From positions 5,188,140-5,252,139 of the forward strand of contig NC_050738.1 of NCBI RefSeq assembly GCF_014529535.1: a stretch of DNA of 64,000 nt, given 5' to 3'. Below the pieces are notes generated by a model, which saw nothing but the letters and a program-made list of their open reading frames with translations, searched no databases and had not been told where the DNA came from. Every line of letters starts with the position of its first letter. The stretch's first letter is position 1. This DNA comes from Bradysia coprophila. Lineage: Eukaryota; Arthropoda; Insecta; Diptera; Sciaridae. Both the position numbers and the translations under genes were made by a program. Below, one piece after another: positions 22,313 to 34,716 of the stretch.

Positions 22313-22610
22313 CGCAAAAGCACTTTAGCGCAAGGTAAAAGAACATACTGAAGGTAACGCAGATCCGCAAGAACCCCTACTTTCGGGTGAATATAATTTT
22401 ACAAATGTAATTCACTTTGATATGTTGTAACACATACAAAACTCAATACTAAACAACGCAGTTCCAACAACATGATCATGCCAAATGTCACGGATGCAAC
22501 ACAACAAATCTTATATTTACCCGAAACTTGGGGTCCGTATTTCTTGCTATTACCTGAGGGTTTGCGTTACCTTCAGTATGTTTATATACCTTGCTTCAGC
22601 AATCACTTTT
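22313..22610. repeat. Foldback repeat
   Basis: 'catactgaaggtaacgca' (left arm, near 22345) and 'tgcgttaccttcagtatg' (right arm, near 22564) are exact complements. The arms continue with matches such as 'ctttcgggtgaatataa' against 'ttatatttacccgaaac'. Arms are roughly 90 bp with a centre of about 100 bp. Short frames across it carry no domain. Confidence 0.7.
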
Positions 22611-24551
22611 CGTATTTGTTAGCGATCAATTCATTATTTTTGGCAATCAATTCTTATTTTATAGCAAATAAGTCTTCATTTTCTGATTTCATTTTTGATT
22701 TTAGAATTATCGGTTTAAATATTCCCTCCCCGATTTAAAAACCCAAAGGAGTTCATTGTGATTTTTTACCGTATCCTTCGATGGGCAGACACTGAGGTTA
22801 AAGCTTATACGAACCTTTACTCTAAGGGTCTATGTGTTAGGTTAACGCAAAGATTGTATACGCACGTACGAGTAGTTTGACTTTAGTTTTTCCCACTCAA
22901 ATGAAAACTGAGCCATTTTCGGCTAACATTTCTCCGAAGATTCGTTTTCCCTCAAGAAAACTAGCGTTAAAACCGGTATGTAAAATGCAATACGTAAAGG
23001 TTTGGATATTTTTATTTGATTCCTCACACCTCGCCTTCCTTCGGCTGACCATGTCACAATGAAAATTTCTAAACCTGTACTATTCTAACTTATCTCTTTG
23101 GATAACTGTTCTAGCTTCAAAGTCGACAGTTCATTTTAATTATCAAAAGTTATGGTATCCCCGTAACCAGTTGGTAACCTTTTCGACTTTTTACGGAATC
23201 AATCGGGATTATCTTCCAGAAAAATATAAAAAAAGGATTCGCTCAAGACGATTACCGCAATAAAGTCTTATGTTCATCGGATTTGGCATCGACGGATACT
23301 TATAGGAAATGCAACTAAAAAAACTAAGGAACAAATACTAACCTTTAACAGACAGCAAGCATATCACCAGTTCAATTTATCGAATCTGAAACTTCTCTTG
23401 ATGCAAATATTTTAAACAGACTGATCAAAAATCTCCACCAGCCATTAAGTTTGTACACATTTGAAAACATCGAGCTCTTCACTTTTTTGTCGTTGCATTC
23501 GATAACATATGACATTAGCTGGGAACAAAACCGCATCATCAATGTTTCATTGACTTTTATCCAGCTTGGCGTCAGAATCAATTCATACCGAAATGTCGTA
23601 TACAAAAATGCGTAGACACTCATCTCTGTCTTCCATTCATAAATCGAATACAATGACTGCATCTCTCTCTTCCATTCATAAAACATAGTTTAAAAAAATA
23701 TGAAAATATCGTACGTTCAGTTCGTAGTACAACTCAAATACACACGTAACAACAAACCTCTCAATGTTAAAGTTATGCTCTCCTCTTTCCCGAGCCGAAA
23801 TTTCTTTCCACACGTTTTATATTCTCATTTTGATATCGTCATATGCTTCGTGTAGCAATCGGCTTTATTATAGACTTTTACAGTAGGCGTGCCGAAGAGC
23901 CAGCTGGCTAAGACGCGCAATTCGTACCGCATTTTTTCGATTGCGCGAGACACAAGTAGTACCAAAAAATATTGCTGAAAATTTCCACCACCGGCATTGA
24001 TACGATAAGAATCCTTTCAATTGAATCAATTTTATGAAAACCGATACGATTTCGAACAATTGCAACGGTTTCGTCAAATAAATATCGAAAAATCCCAACA
24101 CATTAATCAAATGCGCGTAGCAATACCACCGATCATTGGTCGTATGCCTCAGCTGTTTTGTTTCCCGCCAATGGTTTGCTCTCTCAGAAATTATTCGGAA
24201 AGCCGCGAAGAGTGTTGTGTCCGTGTACTGCAGTCCGTGTTTTTTTTAATTTCAATAATATAATTACATCAAAAGTGAAATAATTGAGAATACAAAATAA
24301 AATCAGTGAAAGATAACGACATATTGAATTGCATTTTATCGTAAACAGTGAGTGTTGCGCAAAATAAAATAGAAAACTGTTTCTGCCAAAAAAAGGCGAG
24401 TGTGTGGAATTGAACGGATTGGATATTTTTAGGTCTTTTTTTTTGGATAAATTGAAAAATTTGTTCATAAAAAATAGCCGAAAAGAAAGCAAAAATTGTT
24501 AAAATAAACTTGTGTGTGAATATCCGGACGAAAAATCGTGCATAAAATAGG
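22611..24551. other. Intergenic DNA and probable AP-4 promoter and leader
   Basis: AT-rich, with no supported gene. The run cagacagcaagcatat near 23351 recurs near 27671, so a dispersed repeat fragment is present. A 104-codon frame on the minus strand (23372-23686) includes two 23-base near-identical units 'tttatgaatggaagagagag' type and is treated as repeat. The last few hundred bases should hold the promoter and 5' leader of the AP-4 gene; TCAGTG near 24300 could be an initiator, but this is weak. Confidence 0.4.
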
Positions 24552-24604
24552 ATGTCACATGCATTCGAGGAAGTTATCGTTACAGATGATGGCGAGGAAA
24601 TGAG
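24552..24604 (+). CDS. crp: Transcription factor AP-4, first coding exon (inferred)
   Basis: ATG at 24552 opens MSHAFEEVIVTDDGEEM and ends in AG|GTAGGT, phase 2. That phase joins exactly to the bHLH exon at 34554 and reads through without a stop. The peptide is acidic, as expected for a short AP-4 N-terminus. Evidence is the start, the donor, the phase match and the position; I cannot recall the insect protein's first residues to confirm it. An unrecognised small exon between the two is possible. Confidence 0.5.
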
Positions 24605-27259
24605 GTAGGTCAGCCGGTCCATAAATATTTTCAGCGCGCCATATTTTTTATGTATACGAAAGTGATTTTTCCTTTTGACTTTTTTCTTACTCAATGCGGT
24701 CTCTTTGGGTGTGTGACACGTAAATTAGTAAATATTTGCTGTGTAGTGTTGTTGAGTAAATGACTGTATGGTATTGCCGATAAAGTTAAAACGTCTATAT
24801 TATTGCGAAAAACTACACGAACATCATGCATATAATGATGCTCATGAATGTGCAGCTTTTTGTAGTCTTTAAAGGAGATAAAAAAAATTATGTCCAATGT
24901 TACCCATAATACCCTTTCATCTTTCGGTGTGCCATCATAAATTTTCTTTTCTTTTTTTTTCTTTCCTACATTCACACATACATCGCGTTACAAACATATT
25001 GCTTCGTCGTACGTATTAAAATCTAAAAATAAAGAAAAAAAATTTGTTGTACAGCCGACATCAATATACTACTACTACATTATAATGCCTCAGCTGTTAT
25101 CGCTCCATATGAAAATTGTAGAGAAATAAGGCCGTTCTGTTGCAGTATATATTCGGAATTTTATTTCGGGAAAATTATTTGATTCTCTGGGAGTTTAGTG
25201 TTCGTATTTAGTCTACAATTTTGCATATTATAGTTTTACTCTAGATGAATCAGATGTCGAATCGATATTTTACGTCGTATTTGTAGTGAGAATAATTTCT
25301 AAGAAAAAAAGCGAAATAAAACCGGAGACTGATCTGTAGGCCCACAATTTAAACTGTAGATACTTTAAAGCAATTCATAATTTTTCCACTCATTCAGAAC
25401 TCCAAAATCTTTTCTTTGATGAAATCAACGATATTTGTAAGAAAAAAATTCCGGAAAAAAATCCAAATTTCGAAAGATTTATGTTCATAGTCAACGTTCA
25501 GTTCATTGTATACATAGAAGTCATATGGGCAATTGGATAGGAAATACGAATTTTTTCGTGTATATAAAACATGCTCTTAGTCACGTATGCTTCGAAATAT
25601 GGTATTTATGACGAAATTATACCGATGATCGCATTCACGACGACCTTTTTAAAAAACAGTTTTCGGCGGTGATTCCATCTCACCTGTACGGGTTTTACCT
25701 ATTGAATTACATAAAATTGATTTAAACACCAGCTCTCCTGAACCTAAAACGTCAATCTGCGTAATTTATGCAAATTTCTAGAGCAAGGCAAATTTTATTG
25801 ACTCTTTCCACCCTGAACTTGTTTGGCTAGGGAAAATTGTTTTCAGATAACAGTGAACATGAAAATCAATATGTCAATATTTTGAGTAAGAGTTTATTGA
25901 ACGAAACGTTCAGAGGTTTCAAATTAGAGTCTGGCCTAACATCAATAACCCGGCGACAGTTTCTGAATATACTAATTTGCCGAAAAATTTCACCACTTTA
26001 TTGCTGCGAGACGGCCAACATATGGTTTTCATATATATAAAATGTTAAATCCCCAGCTCGAAACCAGTGACACGGTGACACACCATCAACAACTCTCTCT
26101 CCTATATTTATTTATTTATTTTTTTGTCACTTTTTGGTGGGACGGATAATGTTGTAATCGATCAACTGTTTTGTGAAGTGAAACAGGTGCTTTTGGTGGA
26201 TAGGCTTCGATTTAAATTTGATTTTCTTTCTTCAAATCAGAAATAAACGCACGTCACCACACGCACACATCACGTAATATACGTGTCCTTTTATTTACTA
26301 GAAGAAATTTATATTGTCAAAGGTGCGCCTGCAAATTAAATTGAGTAGCACAACATTTTTCTGCTAGGAAAAAAAATTACAGAAACACCACCCGAAGCAA
26401 ATTACATTTTATAGCAATAAAATAGCAGAACGCGTTCACTCTCTCTCTTCGACGCGAAAATAAATTCAGATGTTTAAATGGCTTACATCGCGTCTATAAC
26501 AGTCATGCAATTTTTACATCAATTATTTTTAGTCTAAAAATAGAATAATCATCAGACAATGAACGGCATATGAAAAAGAGATGGAATGAGAGAGGCACCA
26601 CGGAGAAGAAGAAAAAAAAATTATTATTGCGAATCATCTGGTCGGCTGGCTACACTGCCAAACGTCGTACAATTTGTGTCTATATAACACCATTTGTATT
26701 TATATATCTATACGGTCGGACGGGTATTTCTTTTTTATTTTCCTTCGTTTTACATTGGTTCACTCTTCTAGCGAAGCAGAGACCTACACGATGACTTAAA
26801 AGTTTATTTAGTAAAGTTGAATTCGCATATATGCATTGCTCGGCATTGCTATTATAAAATATATAACATTTCACGACGACGTATGCTCGTATGTTGGTTC
26901 TGGTGTGTGCCAATAAATTTGTCGAGATCTAATTTTTGCACAGCACACACTCTGTCGTGAACAGATTTAGAATTTTGCACATTCAAGCTTCTTCTATCTA
27001 CAAATATATTTGTAGGGAAGTCACATGTTCTGAATATAATTTTCGAACGGAAATTTCTTCTTCTTTTGAGGTTGATAGATGAGAGTATTTCAATAATGAC
27101 GTCTTGCAATGTATACGTGTTTATTAGTTCGAAAATAAATTTGACACGCAAGCTTCTTGATAATTTACTTTAATTGGTTCCAATTAATCCAATCTCTGGG
27201 TATTTTCTTTCACGAAGAGTTAAGTTACCAGTGCAGACACGTGTGCGAGTTGGTGCATC

Positions 27260-28256
27260 CCGAGGGGCGATCTACTCAAAAGAATTGTAAATGAGTTGCT
27301 AAGAGTTGCACGCGAAAAAAAAAAGTGTTGTATCGGAGTTGCACGCCCAATATGAGCTGCAAAAAAGTTGCATTCGAGAATTACATAAAAGAGTTCCTAT
27401 TACTTGAACTACAAATAGTGAACACTGTCACTAAACACTTTATTAAATTGAGTGAGCTCTGTGGGGGCTTCCTCTTTTTAACATTCTCTTTTAACACTTT
27501 TTATAGCCATTGATCAAATCAACGCACTTCAAGCAAAAGTTCTTCAAGTGACATCCTGTCCAGCCTGTTACATAAAGTACTATTTTGTATGAAAACATTT
27601 TTTTCACTTTTTTTTTTGCACTGTCCACTATAGAAGTACTCTGAGAGTACTGCTCACGCTTAACGTGTCACAGACAGCAAGCATATTAACAGTTTTACTA
27701 TCTGATCTATTACTTCATTTGATCGAAGATTTTCGGATATTGATGTCAGAAATCTTTTACTTCATTTGTTTTCAACATAGTTTTTGCTATATAAGACCTC
27801 TTTAGTGAGAGCTTGTCGTTATTATTAATGTCGTTGTCAATAACAGATGCCAGCCGTCTGTAACAGGTTAAAGTGCCTTGAGTATATGCTCGTTTTTGAC
27901 AAAAGTTGAACAATCTAGATGAGAAAAGTTAAATTTACAATCCACATCGTTGAAATTAATGAGATTCGCCGATAATTTACCGATAATCGTTGCAAATTTT
28001 ACCCTTATCGGTCCCATTGAATATTTTTATTGGTGCTTAGGAACATCGATATGTCGATATCGATAGTTTATAATATTTTTATCGGTAAAGTTTAATGTCT
28101 TTTGGATAGAAACGAGTTAAATACGAAAAGAGTTGCAAATGAGTGGCAAAAGAGTTGAACAGAAAAAGAGTTGGAAAGAGTTGCACAAAATAAAAGAGTT
28201 GCATTGGAGTTGCATGGATAAAAAAAGAGTTGCAAATCGAGTAGTTTGCCCCTCGG
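27260..28256. mobile_element. 997-bp inverted-repeat element with 6-bp target duplication
   Basis: The element runs ccgaggggcgatctactc ... gagtagtttgcccctcgg and is flanked on both sides by TGCATC (27254-27259 and 28257-28262). The outer inverted repeats are about 18 bp with a few mismatches. Both subterminal regions carry many copies of gagttgca and variants, direct on each side. The inside has no transposase; it holds one copy of the 170-bp dispersed repeat (27704-27870). It is a non-autonomous transposon. The superfamily is not clear from a 6-bp duplication and these ends. Confidence 0.85.
27704..27870 (+). repeat. 170-bp dispersed repeat, copy A
   Basis: Starts 'atctattacttcatttg', has a second internal 'aatcttttacttcatttg' about 50 bases on, then a 'tgtcgttgtcaataacagatg' type block, and ends near 'ctgtaacaggtta'. 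The same order is found in copies B, C and D. No RNA polymerase III boxes were clearly seen, so calling it a SINE would be premature. This copy sits inside the 997-bp element. Confidence 0.7.
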
Positions 28257-30798
28257 TGCATCATCGGATTGAAGTAAAACAAATAAATATTGAGTTTCCC
28301 ATTCAATAACAGCAAAAAAAATAAAACGAAAAAACTGAGACCATGAACCTTATCGCCGCTAAAACCAAATTGATTGAATAGCAAAATTCTCATTTCGTTA
28401 CGACGACGATTAATTCATTTAACAAATAACAAAATGCCAATATATTCTCAACATATAATACGTTTCACTACTCCATGTTTACGAACGAAAAAGAAATTAA
28501 GTAAATAAATCGAATGTTAGTCAGAGAAGAAAAAACAAACACTCCTGACTCTTCAGCATTTTATTTCTAATAATACAAATCGCGTCCTCCTCATCGATGT
28601 GTCGATATGTTGTTGTTTCTTTTGCATTTATAATATTTTTTAATGTGCAGATCTATATAGAATCAAAATCGTTTTGTACCGTATATCATACAGCAGAATG
28701 TATATAATGATGAAACTGCAAAAACTCTTTAATCGAACACCACCCAGTCTCAAATCGACACTTTAAAAATAACAGAGCCACATCAATATAAAACGTCGTC
28801 GTTTGTTGTTTTATTTTTCCTCGTATGTGTGGCGCGATAAGTAAAATGTTTGCGCACAAACAGCTGACACTATGGGTTATACACAGCTTTGAATTCGATA
28901 TTGGCTTTACCCGTACTAACGAAAATTCATACTCTGGGCAATGCTCGTTTTCGTGTATTATGCATGATGTGTTTCGTTGGACAGGTGCCTGACTGCGTTT
29001 TTTTATTTTTCTTTGTTGTTGTTGTTGTTTTGTGTAATTTTATATTTATTTAAACTGGTAGAACGAACAAAAAAATAAAAATCGAAGACATAGAGTTGTT
29101 CTGATTATGCATAAATATAGTTGGTGCCACCACAACTCAATAAGCACAATATTAATGTAACTGAGTTGAAAATGTCAAGCAATGTGGCGCCTGGAACGTC
29201 GCCAAAACTATACGTGTACATTATTCTGATGGTTAAAAGTCGCGCCGCGCCATCATCCTAAAACATTCTACTAGCTAAAGATCCAAAACGGTTTTGAATA
29301 TAACTGATGGATGAGCCGAAATTAACTCACAAACCGTATATGATGGTGACATAGTTGTCGAGTACATGTAATTGATGTTGTTACGAATTAACATTTTTGT
29401 CTTTTTTTCGACTTCAATAGCGCCATCAGAATGTAATACATTTTCACCTACACAAACCGTAGAACTGTACTACCGGTACATCATCATTGTTTTGTTTTGT
29501 TTATTTATTTCACTATGGGCATGTGACTGGCAATGTTCTTACATAGTAAAATTATATTCCGTCGTATTATAATGTATTTATCTGAAGGCCACGGTATCCC
29601 GCGACTGTATCGCATTACGTGTGTCCTCCATTCTATTTGACTTTTCTATTAGACCCCGAGATACCGCACATCTTATTCTCTGAATTGAATGCAAGGACAG
29701 AGATAAAATGCAGATCCTTAAGTTATCAAATGAATTTAATTGAACTCGTGGAAACATTGTAGTTTATTTACGTCGGTTTTGTCAGTGTAAAATGAGCTTT
29801 TTGTACATTTTATTTATCTCAGTAATACATATTGTGTTCGTACACCACAGTATGTAGATTGTCCGTACGCTGCATAGGTATTCATTTAAATGTCTCGTTT
29901 GGTTTTTTTTTTGTTTAAAGTACATTACTCAATGCCTGGGAAAACGTAACATCATCATAATATTCTACGTGCGGTTATATACACCTATCCATACCAGACA
30001 ATCATAAATACACAATTTGTCATACAAAATTGTAAATTCAGTTTTAGTTGAATATCTCACTTAATGAATGCAGAATAATTGTTTGTTATAAAATAATTGT
30101 GCTGGCGCCTGGGATGTTTTTCAATATATGTGTGTTCGGTTGTGGTTTTGTTGTATACGTCTGACGTGTATGCATGTACAGAAATATGAATTTTGTCACC
30201 TGATCCATTACGTGTATCCAATTTAAGTATTTTTTGTTGTTGTTCTATTCTATGATAATTATGACAGACATGCTGCCACATCAATGCCTTCTGGCTCATT
30301 GTAAAGTGACCGACGTCGTTCAGAACATTGCAATGGGTTAACCAACGACCAGCTTTTTATGTGTCGTGTTTTTTTTATTGTATAATTCTCGTCGCCTACA
30401 CTACAGTAATCTCTGCACCGCATAATAAATAATAATTAGCTTGTCATAACGCCAAAGGTTAAACGAACTTTATGCAGTCGCGTACGATAGTGCCGGGGTT
30501 TATTAGAGTCCGTACCATATGTGATTAAGGTCTCGGTGTTAATTGGTTACATCTATGTGTCAATAACCGAAGACTTGGCGAATCTTCACCTATCTAAAAA
30601 TCTATTAAAAATCTGTTCTTATCCTTCATGACTTCTAATGCTAAAAGTGGAACCAAGGGAAGTTTGTAGCACAAGCCGGCTGCGAGCTCTGATAGAACGT
30701 TAACCACCAGATAACTAAAATATTTTCAATAAATTCACATTCTAGACCAGTTAGGTAATACTGATTTATGCAACCGAATGATAATTGTTATTTATGGC

Positions 30799-30970
30799 AT
30801 CGAGTGCAAATTACCTTATTAGGCTCTAGATGTGTAATTATGACACGAGGCCGCAGGCAAATTTTGCACATTATCATGCTGAGTTGCATAAAGGTGGACA
30901 TCAAGTGTATAGCCTGCGGCCTTGTGTCATAATTATACATCTAGAGCGTAATAAGGTACTTTGCACCGAT
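30799..30970. mobile_element. MITE of about 172 bp with long inverted ends
   Basis: Ends of about 57 bp are inverted copies: left 'taccttattaggctctaga' with 'taattatgacacgaggccgc', right the complement of 'taccttattacgctctaga' with a few changes. The centre of about 60 bp contains 'attttgcacattatcatgct', and a similar block recurs just outside at 31005-31030. It has no coding capacity. No clear target duplication was found. Confidence 0.75.
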
Positions 30971-31104
30971 GATTTATGAAAGAGAGGCAGCTAAAGTTCA
31001 CAAATTTTGCACATTTTGATGCTTATTTGCATAAATCGTTTTTAGGCACTCGTAGCTTCAGGCCGAGTGTGACAACACTTTTCGTATGCGTGCCTTAAAA
31101 ACCC

Positions 31105-31891
31105 TTTGTGCCACCGAGAATTGAAATACGACTCTTTTCAACATTCATTTTAGTGTTGTAAAGTGACTTATTTCAGCACCCGTTTGATGTGATATTACAA
31201 CACTCAAAGCAGTGTTGAAATGGAATTTGTATGAGTTGTTACAGCATTCGTTTGAGAAAATGCAAAGCAATGTGATCGATCAAATTTGAAGAGTGATTGT
31301 TTACAATGAAAATTTAGTATGTTGTGTTACAAGTATTGTAATGTTGATTTTTTCAGCACTAGACCCAAGTTTTCCTTACGAGCGGAGCGAGTAAGGAAAA
31401 TTGGGTCGTGTGCTGAAAAAATCTCATTACAATACGTGTAACACATCATGCTTTGTGCCAACCGAGAATTGAAATAGACAAATGCACAAAAATTCAGAAT
31501 TTTCATTGTAAACAATCACTCTTCGAATTTGATCGATCACGTTGCTTTGCATTTTTTTAAAACGAATGCTGTAATAACTCATACGAATTTCATTTCAACA
31601 CTGCTTTGAGTGTTGTAATATCACATCAAACGGGTGCTGAAATTTTGGACATTTCAATCTAGTTATCGATATTGAAATCCGTCGTATTTCAATTCTCGGT
31701 GGCACAAATGATTTTTTGTGCTCTTGTCTATTTCAATTCTCGGTTGGCACAAAGCATGATGTGTTACACGTATTGTAATGTTGATTTTTTCAGCACACGA
31801 CCCAATTTTCCTTACTCGCTCCGCTCGTAAGGAAAACTTGGGTCTAGTGCTGAAAAAATCAACATTACAATACTTGTAACACAACATACTA
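31105..31891. repeat. Nested palindrome made of two foldback elements
   Basis: Outer arms 31105-31315 and 31498-31708 are inverted copies, starting and ending in tttgtgccaccgagaattg, with a diverged patch of about 50 bases in the middle of the arms. The loop between them holds an inner unit (about 31316-31490), and an inverted copy of this unit follows at about 31713-31891. Each inner unit is itself a hairpin around cttacgagcggagcgagtaa. No gene is present. Frames crossing it on the minus strand are repeat-derived. Confidence 0.8.
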
Positions 31892-34553
31892 TTTTATCAC
31901 CGTGTTGCATACAATGTTTTTCTCAACAAGGACAACGAAAACTTTACTTTACGACACTGAGTTGTGAAAAGCTTATATTTTTAGTCTGATGCTGCTGTAT
32001 CGTGATGGTCTGCGTAGCCGCGTATGGTTTCATAATCTATTTATTTTTATTGCCTTTAATAATTGTATTACAAACTTCCGTTGTTTACTTTCAGCTCTAT
32101 CAGTGATAAAAATTTATTATTTACGTATTTTAGAACGATTTTTCCGATATGAATATGATGTCGTAATCAGATGATTTAATGCACTGTATGCGATGCATAC
32201 ATTGTAAAGTAACAAATTGTGTTCATATATTGATATTGATGCAATATTTTGCTTCATATTTTTTTCTCTGTTTCTTGCAATAATTGCTGTAACGTCTCGT
32301 CGTGATATGTAAATTCATTGGAAGAAAAATAAAACATTTTCTTAACCTTGGCTATTATTGACACGGTGATTTCGTTTCAATCAAACGAAAATATGTACTC
32401 AAAGATCTTTGAAACACATTTTTCTGTCACACACGTGAACGGTTGTAGACAGATAGACAGAAATAAATAAATATGTTACGTTGGCTGTCTATATTCTGTT
32501 GTTTGAAGAAGGAATAAAAGAAAAATAACAGGAAATGAAACACCTTAGGAAATTCTACCGCAGCTAGTTTAAAAAAAAAAAAGAAACGACAATTTTTCTG
32601 CATCGAATTCATTGATCTTAGTGACTTCCTTCTGCATTTTTAAATTAATCATGTTCCATTCGTCATTAATCTATTTGAAATTATTCCATGCAAGACCTTT
32701 TTCGGATAAAACATTTTTTTATCCATTCATGCACAGACTCACTATAGTGACGGTGCTAACGTGAACGATTAACTCATTCATAGATTTTAACAATTAAAAA
32801 CTAGTCACGTGCTTGGTTTGTATATCGATTTGTCATTATGCCGGTGAAATTAATTACACAAACGTTCCGGCTATGCAGACCCGTACGATCAAACAACATT
32901 TTATGACTCAATATGTTCGCCAATTGTTTCCTAGGTAATATGACTCAATCTAACTGGGAGTCTGCGAGGAAAGTGTTGCATGTCTATTTGTGACAAAATA
33001 CTTTCGGAAAGTGTATCACTATTCAGTCAGACCACTGCACACTTCAATGAATTGAACTAATTTCCTATGATTGAGAAATTGCTGTGATCATTTCCCTCCT
33101 TTATTTTTCTCACATCAGAACCCTAAACAACAACAACAGATGAATACCCGTTTTCCAAACGATTCTGCTATTTCAATGTCAATAACCTTCGAAAATCAAA
33201 ACAGCCCAAGTGCAGTGCATTTCCTATTGAAATAGCTTCATTTCTGCTTGACTGAAAAAAAAATGTTTGAACATTTTACACGTGCACAACAGCATGTACC
33301 CTTCAAATGCTATATACAATACGGTTGTATCCATAAATAAACCATTTTATCATCCGATATAATATTCAATTTCAACAGCTTCAGAAATAGGGTAATGTTA
33401 CGCACACAAACATTTACGACGTGTGTTCTGTACATATAATATATATGCTCACAATGCTGGGTCTAAATGCATCTTTGTGTAAATGGAAAATCGGGGCTAT
33501 AAAAGAAGAATCAGATTTTAAAAATGAAAAACCATTTCAATCATATGATTGCTTTGTATATGCGAGGCTTGATGGTATGGTCTGTTTATGAAGATTTTTT
33601 TTTTTACATCAAAATCAAAAAGTTTACGATGATGGTGAAGTGGATGCTCTGTGTTATAAGTTGACATGAAGTGGTTATTTATTTCGTTAGATCAATATTA
33701 TTTATAGCCAAGTCGATTATGAATTATATGCCCGAAAAAGAAATAACTTTCTAACTTTTAGTGCTTAACGTCATTGGTTTATGTTATACATCACATCAAG
33801 CGCTTAAATTTTATTGAATTTCCAATCGAAAAACATCTGCTCATTGGAAAAGTGTTCAACGATGGAAAGGATTAACTTCTAACCACTTTTGTGATTCGAT
33901 TTTGTCCACATGTAAAATTGACGTTCTAAAATTTGATTAATTGATATAACTCAAAATTTTGAGTTTTTTTTAAATAAGTCATTGAACTTGGCAGTTCTAT
34001 TACTTCTTTAACTGTAACTTCTTTGATAGGAAACTCTTAAGTCGTTGAAATAACTGAATAATGTGACAGCACTTCGACTCATTTTGACTCATAATTGTTC
34101 AGAAACTGTTTCCACTTCTTTGTGGGTGCGGTAATCAATCAATCGTCTTTACTTCGAACAAATTTTGCGGAAATTACTGATTTAAATTTAAATTTTCCCC
34201 TTTAAGACTTTTGAATCAGCTCACCTTCCCACAGATATAAATCCAATTGGAAACTTTGATTTCTTGTTAAAGTTTGCCATGTGAGCGATTTATGTCTGTT
34301 GCGAACTGTTACAGTTACTGCGAACTTCGCACGAATCATCATATAAAATAAAGTTTACGAAGAAAGGAAAAAAATGCGATGGAAAATGATTGAAGTTGTT
34401 AATCTCTCTGAATCAATTTAAAATATAAAAAAAATTCTGTTCCACCCATTACTTCTGTTGCAATCGAACGGATCCTGGATGCATATAGAACGAAGTTGTG
34501 ATGTAGAGAGAAGGAAGAAAAAAATCATTTCAATTTCCTCATTTTTTTTGCAG

Positions 34554-34716
34554 ATTAAATGAGGAAGGCGGTGGTATGCTAAATATGGAAAACGAGAAAC
34601 GAATGCGACGTGAAATCGCAAACAGTAATGAGCGTCGACGAATGCAGAGCATAAATGCCGGCTTTCAGAGTTTGCGATCGCTGTTACCACATCATGAGGG
34701 TGAAAAACTCAGCAAG
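34554..34716 (+). CDS. crp: Transcription factor AP-4 (TFAP4/cropped), bHLH exon
   Basis: Encodes a basic helix-loop-helix factor that binds CAGCTG-type E-boxes as a dimer and controls growth and differentiation genes; the Drosophila orthologue is cropped. The exon adds residues 18-72 of the inferred protein. It has the basic region RMRREIANSNERRRMQ, with the E-box-contacting Glu in SNERRR, then helix 1 INAGFQSLRSLLPH and the loop HEGEKLSK. This matches vertebrate TFAP4 almost residue for residue across the basic region and helix 1. It ends in phase 0 at a GTTAGT donor, exactly before where AAILQ should begin helix 2. That exon and the leucine-zipper exons are not in the window, so the gene is partial here. 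Confidence 0.95.

Larger units (their letters stand above)
24605..34553 (+). other. crp: AP-4 intron 1, about 9.9 kb
   Basis: Bounded by GTAGGT and a T-rich TTTTTTTTGCAG acceptor. It is AT-rich with many A and T runs and scattered frames under 110 codons that show no domain. It holds the 997-bp inverted-repeat element (27260-28256), a 172-bp MITE (30799-30970) and a nested palindrome (31105-31891). No miRNA hairpin of a known insect family was recognised. Confidence 0.55.

Noticed and set aside
23372-23686. 104-codon frame on the minus strand
   Set aside because: It begins in two near-identical 23-base units and shows no domain.
23886-23960. tRNA-like segment (ccagctggctaagacgcgc)
   Set aside because: It cannot be folded by eye into a cloverleaf and lacks a GTTCGAATC-type B box at the right distance.
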